Source: Acidobacteriota bacterium | GTDB lineage: Bacteria > Acidobacteriota > HRBIN11 | DNA: 7,510 bases | Direction of reading: 5' to 3' | Assembly (NCBI GenBank): GCA_025061865.1 | Contig: JANXAA010000011.1 | Span: 8,657-16,166, forward strand | Shown: positions 1 to 5,449 of the stretch, piece by piece | Position numbering within the stretch: position 1 is the first letter of the stretch | How the letters are laid out: the number at the start of each line of letters is the position of its first letter | Translations under genes and position numbers: made by a program | Notes under the pieces: model-generated | What the model was told of the DNA's origin: nothing | What the model saw: the letters and a program-made list of their open reading frames with translations, nothing else | Database searches by the model: none

Positions 1-710
1 CGGGAGTACATCTCCCCGGCCAGCCAAGCCCGGACGAGGTCAGCCCGTTCCGAGGTCCAGTCTCGACGAAGGGCCCAAAGGGCTCGACTGAGGTAGACGT
101 GGGGGGGGTCCAAGACGATGTCCCGTTCGACGGCATCGGCCAGGAGGTCGATCCAGGTCCCGCTACTCCCGTCAGGGCGAAGGGCCGTCAAGCTCTCGAG
201 TAGGCTCCGGTAAACCCGCTTGGGCTTGTAAGGCGTGACCTCCAGGAGGTCTAGCTCGGCCCGAGCGACGACGAAGCCCGCCTGTAAGGCCAGATGGGCG
301 ACATACTCCAGGAAGTGGGTCTTCCCCGAACCGTAGGGGCCCTCGATGAGGACACAGGTCCCGCCCGCGGCCGCGTCTGCTAGCGCCCCACGGACTCGGG
401 TGATATGTTCGTCCCGTCCGAACGTGAGATGCGGTACATCGTCTCGGGGGACGACGCCGAGGCGGAAGGCTTCCACGATTTGAAGGACCTGCGTGCGGTC
501 GCCGGGCGGCGTCCATGCATCCTCGACCCCGGGGGACGCCTCGACCCATTCAAGGTCGATCGTCCGGACCCACACGCGCATGCCTTTGTGGAACAGGACC
601 TGGCTATGAAGGCCCCCATAGCGGACCCGCAGGATCACCCCGTAGCCGTAGTCGGGGTGGCGAACTCGGCGGCCGATGAGGGCTGTCGGGACATCAATAC
701 TCCCGCTCAT
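1..710 (-). CDS. DUF2791-type P-loop ATPase with N-terminal SH3/Tudor-like domain, C-terminus cut off by window edge
   Basis: I translated this frame by hand; it is open from an ATG at 710 to the left edge, about 236 codons, so the 3' end is missing. Residues about 10-57 form a small beta-rich module (GRRVRHPDYGYGVILRV, then VLFHKGMRVWVR) resembling the SH3/Tudor-like domains of UvrD/PcrA C-termini and RapA-type proteins, which contact nucleic acid or polymerase. Residues 124-131 are a Walker A motif (GPYGSGKT) followed by HFLEYVAHLALQAGF. The next segment (ELDLLEVTPYKPKRVYRSLL) fits the region after Walker A in DUF2791 ATPases, the family that includes BrxD. Walker B would lie beyond the edge. 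The start overlaps the end of the upstream ATPase gene by 17 bp, with no clear Shine-Dalgarno site, so translation is probably coupled. ATPase family membership is fairly sure; a defence role is inferred from the tandem arrangement. Confidence 0.8.
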   Translation of the reverse strand, partial: MSGSIDVPTALIGRRVRHPDYGYGVILRVRYGGLHSQVLFHKGMRVWVRTIDLEWVEASPGVEDAWTPPGDRTQVLQIVEAFRLGVVPRDDVPHLTFGRDEHITRVRGALADAAAGGTCVLIEGPYGSGKTHFLEYVAHLALQAGFVVARAELDLLEVTPYKPKRVYRSLLESLTALRPDGSSGTWIDLLADAVERDIVLDPPHVYLSRALWALRRDWTSERADLVRAWLAGEMYS

Positions 711-2022
711 CGCTGAACCGACGCTGGTCGGCCTGAAGGGCCGCGAGGTGCTCTTGGACCCATCGGTCGGCGAGGGTCTCCGTAAGGATAAAGGCCGGGT
801 CCTGTCGCATCCGGTGTAGCAGAGGAATCAGGCTCGTGACGAACACCCGGCGGTAACTCACGTCGGCGTATCGGAGTTGGTAGACTTGTCGGGCGAGGAC
901 CTCGACGTTTGCCCGGGTCAGTTCCAGCGGCAGGAGCACCCCGTACGCTCGCTGATAAAGGCTCACCAACTTTTGACCCAGCTGAACGAGGAAGGGGATC
1001 GGTTCGATGGGAAGACGTTCCAAGTAGATCTTCACACCGGTCGGCTCCCATCGGGAAAAAACCGTCTGGAGTCGCTGACGCAGGGCTTCATAAGACGGAC
1101 CCGGTCGGTCCGTCAACATGAACTCGTCGGGCACGGCATAGAGGGTCAGGACGCTGGGGAAGCGCCGCTGGCCGCACTCGTCGATCCACTGGCGGAGGTT
1201 GTCCAGGGCCATCATGACCTGCCGTGTTTGGCCGATGCTCAGGGTCCGCTCAGCTTCGTCAAACAGGAAGACCGTCCCGCTCAGACCGATTTCCCGAATC
1301 CACTGGGTCAGACTCCGGGTCCACCGGAAGGCCGTCCGAGGCGTCAGGGTCTCGACGACCTGAGTTTCCCGGAGACGGGCGTCAGCAGGATTCTCTCCCT
1401 TTAGCCACTGGACAAATGTCCCGAATCGCTCTTCGTCGTCGTCCATCAGAGCCTCCAAGGCCTGGGCCATCGCCCGGCGGAAGGACGTACTCTCCGTGCC
1501 CTGGATGCCTTGTAGGAGGCTCCGAAATCGGCGACGGGCTTCCCGGGCCTCTAAGTCGGTCAGATCCCACCGTCGCTGAAGCCACAGAAAAGTATACCGC
1601 AGGAACGACTCGATCCCCCGGTTATAATATCGGTCCTCCGACACGGTCGCCGGCCCCAAGGGAAAGCGCAGGTTCTGGGCAATCGCCCGGTAAACTTCGT
1701 CTAACTGGTGAAAAGGGCATTCCGACGGACTCAGGGGCACGTAAGCGACGGCATAGCCGAGGGCCTCGGCCATGTTACGGACACAGTACAGGAAGTGGGT
1801 CTTTCCACCGCCGTAGCTCCCGACGACGAGCTTGAAGCTGGAAACGCCGCTGGGCAAAAGCAGTTCCAGATACTCCGACCGCAGGGGCTCCAGATAAGTA
1901 TCCAAGCCGACCGTGTAGAGTTCGACGCCCTCTTCCGGCGGCGTGCCCGACTGCCCGAGATGGGCGATGACCTGTCGGACCAAAGTGACTTCCGTAACAG
2001 TTGCCTGTAGACCCTCACCCAC
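694..2022 (-). CDS. BrxD-like (DUF2791) P-loop ATP-binding protein
   Basis: This 442-residue protein has Walker A at 68-75 (GSYGGGKT) followed by HFLYCVRNMAEALGY, and Walker B at about 251-258 (VFLFDEAE). Between them, SPSECPFHQLDEVYRAIAQNL matches the conserved 'P-x-H-x-LE-x-VYR' style segment of BrxD/DUF2791 proteins. Its length is also normal for BrxD (about 430-450). BrxD is an accessory ATPase of BREX type 2 phage-defence loci; homologues also sit beside helicases in other clusters, and their biochemistry is poorly known. The start is GTG at 2022, with AGGAAGG about 9 bases upstream. It overlaps the preceding coiled-coil gene by 8 bp, and its own 3' end overlaps the next ATPase gene by 17 bp, so these three genes are co-translated. 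No signal peptide or membrane helix is visible, so it is cytoplasmic. The family call is firm; use in defence is inferred. Confidence 0.85.
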   Translation of the reverse strand: MGEGLQATVTEVTLVRQVIAHLGQSGTPPEEGVELYTVGLDTYLEPLRSEYLELLLPSGVSSFKLVVGSYGGGKTHFLYCVRNMAEALGYAVAYVPLSPSECPFHQLDEVYRAIAQNLRFPLGPATVSEDRYYNRGIESFLRYTFLWLQRRWDLTDLEAREARRRFRSLLQGIQGTESTSFRRAMAQALEALMDDDEERFGTFVQWLKGENPADARLRETQVVETLTPRTAFRWTRSLTQWIREIGLSGTVFLFDEAERTLSIGQTRQVMMALDNLRQWIDECGQRRFPSVLTLYAVPDEFMLTDRPGPSYEALRQRLQTVFSRWEPTGVKIYLERLPIEPIPFLVQLGQKLVSLYQRAYGVLLPLELTRANVEVLARQVYQLRYADVSYRRVFVTSLIPLLHRMRQDPAFILTETLADRWVQEHLAALQADQRRFSDEREY

Positions 2023-3013
2023 GGATGTCGGCCTTCCTGTCAGGAACTACCGTGCGGGCCTTAAGGACACCGTCTAATCGGACCGAGCAGGCTTCATTCT
2101 TCTCGATCCACCACTCGACCTGCATAAGCCGAGCTTGCTCCCAAGCCTCAGGGCGCGCCCAGTCTCGCCCCATGACAACAGGGATGACCTGGAGGTGGGG
2201 AAATAGCGCTGCCAGGATATGGGCCGCCTGAGACGCCCGGTCCACATCCCGATAATCGACTTGGATACTGACTTCCGCGACCAGTAAAACCGGCGACTGA
2301 CCCTGTGGCTCTTTGCACCAGAGCAAGTCCGTGGCCCGGACGCGTCGGAATGCCTTCCAGTCTATCTTTCCCTCGACGATGGCCCGTTCTAAGGCATGTT
2401 CTACGTCCTTGCGAAAGTTTCGACCGCCCCGGAAGATTCCAAAGGCCGCACGCCGGATCTGATCCTCAAATTTAGTCCCCTCCCGTTCACCCCGCATGCC
2501 CTGTAAAATCTCGGCCAAACTATCCATCCGAGCGGTCAAGGCTTTCTGGGCACTTGCCAACTCGTCCATCTGAACCGTCAAGGTCTTTTGGGCTTCCGTC
2601 AACTCTTCTACCCGGGCTGTTAGAGTCCTCTGGGCCTCCGCCAACCCGCTCACCTGAAGGGTCAAAGCTTTCTGAGCCTCTGCCAACTCGTCCACACGGG
2701 CCGTTAGGGCCTTCTGGGCTTCGGCCAGATCATTCATCCGGGTCGTCAGGGCCTGGAGGTGGTCTTCGGTCCGTCGCTGGGCTGTGGCCAATTCTGCGAC
2801 TTGAACCGTCAGGGCCTGAAGTCGAGTAGCTAAATCACGTAGGATCTTCAGGATATCCTGCTGGAGAACCAATGACTGACGAAGGGTCTCCAATGCAGTT
2901 ATCCGAAATTCTTCCCATTCAGGCAGCAGGATAGACCTCAGACGGTCGCGCCATTCGGGACGCTCGTCCAACAGCTTGACCAGGTCTTCCAAATCTCGAG
3001 CGGTCACCGTCAT
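2015..3013 (-). CDS. Coiled-coil protein with C-terminal predicted PD-(D/E)XK nuclease-like domain (DUF3782-like)
   Basis: From the preferred ATG at 3013 this is 332 residues. It opens with a short helical region (DLEDLVKLLDERPEWRDRL), continues as a long coiled coil containing six consecutive 14-residue repeats (about 88-171), and ends in a compact alpha/beta domain (about 175-332). That domain contains D-LLW and then VLLVAEVSIQV, the place where PD-(D/E)XK folds carry D...ExK. The Lys is Ser here, as I recall in many members of this coiled-coil family, so catalysis is uncertain. An in-frame GTG at 3082 (GAGGT 6 bases upstream) would add 23 residues (MGGMRTIARG...). I prefer 3013 because family members begin near this helix and GAGG lies 6 bases before the ATG. 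It overlaps the BrxD-like gene by 8 bp, suggesting a shared function. The family is common but functionally uncharacterised. Confidence 0.8.
   Translation of the reverse strand: MTVTARDLEDLVKLLDERPEWRDRLRSILLPEWEEFRITALETLRQSLVLQQDILKILRDLATRLQALTVQVAELATAQRRTEDHLQALTTRMNDLAEAQKALTARVDELAEAQKALTLQVSGLAEAQRTLTARVEELTEAQKTLTVQMDELASAQKALTARMDSLAEILQGMRGEREGTKFEDQIRRAAFGIFRGGRNFRKDVEHALERAIVEGKIDWKAFRRVRATDLLWCKEPQGQSPVLLVAEVSIQVDYRDVDRASQAAHILAALFPHLQVIPVVMGRDWARPEAWEQARLMQVEWWIEKNEACSVRLDGVLKARTVVPDRKADIRG
2501..2752 (-). repeat. Six in-frame 42-bp tandem repeats encoding a 14-residue coiled-coil unit
   Basis: Six consecutive units follow the consensus ALTARVDELAEAQK (variants ALTTRMNDLAEAQK, ALTLQVSGLAEAQR, TLTARVEELTEAQK, TLTVQMDELASAQK, ALTARMDSLAEILQ). 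A seventh, related unit (LTVQVAELATAQRR) lies upstream after a six-residue interruption. Each unit is two heptads with Leu/Val at core positions, giving an unbroken parallel coiled coil. The DNA copies have diverged at many wobble positions, so the array is old or under protein-level selection rather than a recent slippage product. This is coding sequence, not a CRISPR or minisatellite. Confidence 0.9.
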
Positions 3014-3019
3014 CAGTGG

Positions 3020-3023
3020 CCTC
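3020..3023 (-). promoter_or_regulatory. Shine-Dalgarno GAGG supporting the ATG at 3013
   Basis: On the minus strand GAGG is followed by CCACTG and then ATG at 3013, an ideal six-base spacing. The competing GTG at 3082 has its own GAGGT six bases upstream, so ribosome-site evidence alone does not decide. The ATG codon and the usual N-terminus of the family tip the choice. Confidence 0.5.
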
Positions 3024-3117
3024 AAACCCTGGGGATAGTACAAACGGCTCACCCCTCGGGCGATCGTTCTCATGCCACCCACTGGAAGACCTCAAAGGCC
3101 TCCAGGGGCTACGCCTC

Positions 3118-3888
3118 TCAAATAAAAAATAGGCGGACTGCCCTCCGACGGCCGACCCAGAGGCCCGAACCCAGGCCGGTCCGGCCGTCCCGGACAGCCG
3201 TATCGACTTGGAAACCGTCCAGGGCGACGACCCACAGCCAGTGCGCGCCCGGTGGTAGACTCACCATTTCCTCTCGAGGCACCGTAAAGGACGTTTGGCT
3301 TCCCTGCGTCAGACCCGCATACAGCCGCCGACCGTCCTCAGCCAGGATGACGACGTAGATGTACGGCGGCGGCTGACCGCCCCTGTAAGTCCAACGGACC
3401 TGGAAGTCCTGATTCCGGGGGACTGTGGCCCCACTGACGAGGTCCGTGAACTGAACCTCCCAAAAGGCTGGCGCATGGACCACTCCCTGGACCCGACCGC
3501 CCGGCCAGCTCAGGTCAAAAGTAAAGCTCCCGGCCTCGGCCACAGGTCCCTGAAAATTGGCGCACCGATTATCATAAAAGACCATGGGCCGCACGCCCTC
3601 GAAGGGCCATACGACCTGATTGACAGCGACCTGCGCATTCGGGATAGGTTCTTGAAACACGCTACAGAGACGGACCCAGCCCGTGATTCCCGGACCGTCC
3701 CAGAGAATCACACCTTCAAACATGGCATGACCCGATAAGGTCCCTCCGATAGGCACCGTCGGGGGTACGCCGCCGGGGTTCAGCGGCCGACTCGAATCGG
3801 TCGAGACGCAAGATATCCAACCGATGAGTCCCAAGAGCCAGACCGCCCACCCCCCGAGTCGCCTCCCCCTTACAGCCCCTAAGGCCAT
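3118..3888 (-). CDS. Putative lipoprotein with Ig-like C-terminal domain
   Basis: The 256-residue product begins with Arg-rich n-region, a hydrophobic stretch (WAVWLLGLIGWIS) and Cys27, consistent with a signal peptidase II lipoprotein. The -3 residue of the lipobox is Trp rather than Leu, so lipidation is likely but not certain. Residues about 28-50 are a Pro/Gly-rich linker. Residues about 50-140 look like a beta-rich domain with a possible Cys74-Cys109 disulphide. Residues about 142-228 (FTDLVSGATVPRNQDFQVRW and a later HWLWVVALDGF) fit an Ig-like/fibronectin-like sandwich. I recognise no enzymatic motif. The ATG at 3888 overlaps the rhomboid protease gene by 10 bp, with GGAG about 10 bases upstream, so the two are translationally coupled. 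The lipoprotein could be a substrate or partner of the protease, which is inference only. Confidence 0.75.
   Translation of the reverse strand: MALGAVRGRRLGGWAVWLLGLIGWISCVSTDSSRPLNPGGVPPTVPIGGTLSGHAMFEGVILWDGPGITGWVRLCSVFQEPIPNAQVAVNQVVWPFEGVRPMVFYDNRCANFQGPVAEAGSFTFDLSWPGGRVQGVVHAPAFWEVQFTDLVSGATVPRNQDFQVRWTYRGGQPPPYIYVVILAEDGRRLYAGLTQGSQTSFTVPREEMVSLPPGAHWLWVVALDGFQVDTAVRDGRTGLGSGLWVGRRRAVRLFFI
3120..3147 (-). terminator. Weak hairpin plus T-rich tract at the end of the lipoprotein gene
   Basis: On the minus strand CGGA-GGGCAG-TCCG (3147 to 3134) is followed after two bases by TATTTTTTATT (3131 to 3121), which lies within the last codons of the lipoprotein gene (Leu-Phe-Phe-Ile). The T tract is the most AT-rich spot in this part of the window and is shaped like an intrinsic terminator, but the stem is only four base pairs. 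It might partly separate the rhomboid/lipoprotein pair from the downstream ATPase genes. Confidence 0.25.
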
Positions 3889-4613
3889 GACCGGTCATCT
3901 CCGATGATTTCGATAGAAGGGTACCGATACTTGCGTTTCATGAAGGTCCGGGCCAATAGCAGGCCCCCCACGAAGCCGCCGATATGGGCCCACCAGGCGA
4001 CGCCCCCGGCGCCAGCCGTCCCGGCCGCCAAGGAGAAGGTGCCCTGGAAGAATTGTAGGATAAACCACAGAAACAAGTAAACAAAGGCTGGGATCTCCAT
4101 CAGCTCATAGAAGAAAAACACAGGCACCAGCGTCAAAACCCGGGCCCCCGGGAAGAAGCGGAGATAGGCCCCCATCACACCCGAGATGGCACCGCTCGCC
4201 CCGATGTTGGGAATTCCACTCCCCATCGAGAGGACACCCTGGGCCAAGGCAGCGATCAGGCCCGTCAAGAGGTAAAAAGCTAGATACCGCCCGTGACCCA
4301 TCCGGTCCTCCACGTTGTCCCCAAAGACATGCAGGAACCACATGTTCCCCAGGAAGTGGACCCACCCACCGTGGAGGAACATGCTCGTAAAGAGGGTCAT
4401 CGCTTGGCCCAGAAAGACGTCTATGCCGACTGTCGGTAAGTACCACAGGGCTTCAAAGAACCGCCGGGGAACAAAGCCGAATTCATAAAAAAAGGCCTCC
4501 AGCTCTGGCCCCAGAAGAAGCTCATAGATGAAGACCAGGCTGTTTAGGCCGATGAGGATGTAGTTCACGACGGGTACGGTACGGGCACGATTGACGTCTC
4601 GGAGAGGAATCAT
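3879..4613 (-). CDS. Rhomboid family intramembrane serine protease
   Basis: This 244-residue polytopic membrane protein carries the rhomboid signature in order: HGGWVHFLGNMWFL with His86 and Asn90 in the first catalytic helix, the nucleophile in GASGAISG (Ser140), and the partner His210 in AHIGGFVGG. About six membrane segments can be drawn (roughly 14-34, 70-96, 108-128, 137-155, 160-190 and 203-223), the basic bacterial rhomboid plan, and the length is typical. The enzyme cuts transmembrane segments within the inner membrane; its substrates cannot be predicted from sequence. The start is ATG at 4613, with GAGG eight bases upstream and a candidate promoter about 50 bases upstream. It is the first gene of the left block and overlaps the lipoprotein gene by 10 bp. 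All catalytic residues are present, so it is probably active. Confidence 0.95.
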   Translation of the reverse strand: MIPLRDVNRARTVPVVNYILIGLNSLVFIYELLLGPELEAFFYEFGFVPRRFFEALWYLPTVGIDVFLGQAMTLFTSMFLHGGWVHFLGNMWFLHVFGDNVEDRMGHGRYLAFYLLTGLIAALAQGVLSMGSGIPNIGASGAISGVMGAYLRFFPGARVLTLVPVFFFYELMEIPAFVYLFLWFILQFFQGTFSLAAGTAGAGGVAWWAHIGGFVGGLLLARTFMKRKYRYPSIEIIGDDRSWP

Positions 4614-4663
4614 AAGCCTTGCCTCAGCCCAAGGAGGTGGACTGCCAGTCGGGCGCCGTCCTA

Positions 4664-4695
4664 ATTATAGGACTTCCGCACGTCGGAAGCAGGAA
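4664..4695 (-). promoter_or_regulatory. Candidate promoter with operator-like palindrome upstream of the rhomboid gene
   Basis: The minus strand carries a perfect TATAAT -10 box at 4669-4664, rare in this GC-rich sequence, placing transcription start near 4657 and leaving a leader of about 43 bases before the ATG at 4613. The -35 region 17 bases upstream (CTGCTT, 4692-4687) is a poor match to TTGACA. A perfect 6-bp inverted repeat, CTTCCG-ACGTG-CGGAAG (4689-4673), fills the -35/-10 spacer. A repressor or activator bound there would control access of polymerase, which also fits a weak -35. The box and palindrome are seen directly; promoter function is inferred. Confidence 0.6.
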
Positions 4696-4702
4696 GGGCG
4701 GT

Positions 4703-4966
4703 CAGGCAGGTCAGCAGATAGGGCAGTAGAGACGGTGAGGGGGTCGAAGAGGGGCCGAGGAAGACCTTTACCTGGGGATAGCGCAGACGCCGGCTGTCCT
4801 AAGGCCTAAGCTTCAGCTTGAACCCTCTGAAGCCAGAGTCCCCGGCGCTCTCGTGAGGCCAATCCGCTATTCCGTTCCGCCGTAACGGGCCCTGCTTGGA
4901 TCGAGGGTCCATGGAGGATCTCCCCGTGGGTACCTTCCCCTATCTGCCCATCTGCCGACCTACCTG
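4703..4966. repeat. 264-bp segment bounded by a 23/24-bp imperfect inverted repeat
   Basis: The plus strand at 4703-4726 and the minus strand at 4966-4944 match at 21 positions, with two mismatches and one single-base indel; the shared core is GGTC(A/G)GCAGAT. The right arm lies in the last codons of the four-helix membrane protein gene and the left arm in the non-coding interval. No clear target-site duplication is visible. It could be a degenerate MITE-like element, a large stem closing a structured RNA, or a chance pairing of G/A-rich sequence. Confidence 0.45.
4810..4833 (-). repeat. 7-bp perfect inverted repeat (hairpin) downstream of the electron-transfer block
   Basis: On the minus strand GCTTCAG and CTGAAGC are separated by ten bases (AGGGTTCAAG) and followed by TTAGGCC. 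It lies about 110 bases past the stop of the four-helix membrane protein gene. It could act as a 3'-end stabilising or processing hairpin; the lack of a T run argues against a classic intrinsic terminator. Confidence 0.35.
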
Positions 4967-5449
4967 CCCATCGGTCGTCTCGACCCGCCAGGCGTAGACC
5001 CATAGCAAGATGAGGATGACTAAGAGGGACCCCTGGAGCGCTAGGAAAGCCCCCATCTTCAAGAGGGCAAACCCCGGATGGACAAATCGAATCAGCCACC
5101 CGCTGGCCATGTCGGCCAGGGCCGACCCGAAGGAGACGTGAATGGCGCCCGCCTTGACCCATCGGGGCGCGCCCGTAAACAGCAGGAGATGGTTGAGAGT
5201 CATTAGGAAGACCATCATGGCGAAGGCATGAAAGTGCGTCTCCTCCAATAGGCCGAAGAAACTCTTGGGCGCCCGGAAGGCCGCCTCTGAACCGCGATAA
5301 TATTCAATAATCGAATGATATGAAAAACCTATTTTGGCGTAGAAGGGCCAGTCGCTGACCCACACTAAGAACGCATACACGAGGGACCATAGGACGATCT
5401 GGCGTAGGAACGGATTCCTTCGGATGTCTGGGGATATGAAAAACCTCAT
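4940..5449 (-). CDS. Four-helix histidine-rich inner-membrane protein, possible haem-binding redox partner
   Basis: The 169-residue protein has about four membrane helices (roughly 18-35, 74-92, 99-118 and 125-153). Helix 2 begins with EETHFHAF and ends with NHLLLF, a further His is in helix 3 (AIHVSFGS), and GWLIRFVHPGFALLKMGAF leads into helix 4. I recall this layout from uncharacterised bacterial membrane proteins; the intramembrane histidines (72, 74, 87, 104, 124) would suit haem or metal ligands, but no named family can be assigned with confidence. The frame extends upstream to 5605, but the ATG at 5449 is the real start: GGAGGGG lies four bases upstream, it overlaps the stop of the FMN-binding gene as TGATG, and the extra N-terminus is an antisense-like Arg/Gly-rich string. 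The Gly/Gln-rich tail coincides with a repeat arm. A partnership with the flavoprotein is inferred from coupling. Confidence 0.75.
   Translation of the reverse strand: MRFFISPDIRRNPFLRQIVLWSLVYAFLVWVSDWPFYAKIGFSYHSIIEYYRGSEAAFRAPKSFFGLLEETHFHAFAMMVFLMTLNHLLLFTGAPRWVKAGAIHVSFGSALADMASGWLIRFVHPGFALLKMGAFLALQGSLLVILILLWVYAWRVETTDGQVGRQMGR

Larger units (their letters stand above)
4614..4939 (-). other. 326-bp non-coding interval between the two gene blocks
   Basis: No reading frame here has a plausible start, ribosome site or recognisable protein. It contains the candidate promoter and palindrome (4664-4695), one arm of a long imperfect inverted repeat (4703-4726), a 7-bp perfect inverted repeat (4810-4833) and a 5-bp one (4872-4888). 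No strong hairpin plus T-run terminator for the upstream block is visible, so termination may be Rho-dependent or may use the inverted repeats. Confidence 0.65.

Noticed and set aside
877..1835. Long plus-strand frames across the BrxD-like gene
   Set aside because: They lie opposite a confidently identified ATPase with intact Walker motifs. Their Pro/Arg/Ser-rich translations are antisense artefacts of GC-rich codons.
1..2022. Calling the locus a complete BREX type 2 system
   Set aside because: Only BrxD-type ATPases are visible; none of the defining PglW, PglX, PglY, PglZ or BrxHI genes falls within the window.
2501..2752. Possible CRISPR-like or minisatellite array
   Set aside because: The repeats are contiguous, in-frame multiples of 42 bp with no spacers, and they encode a regular coiled coil.
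4806..5162. 118-codon minus-strand frame over the intergenic region and the membrane protein gene
   Set aside because: Mostly overlaps the real gene in another frame, has no ribosome site or recognisable protein features, and has a composition typical of a shadow frame in GC-rich DNA.
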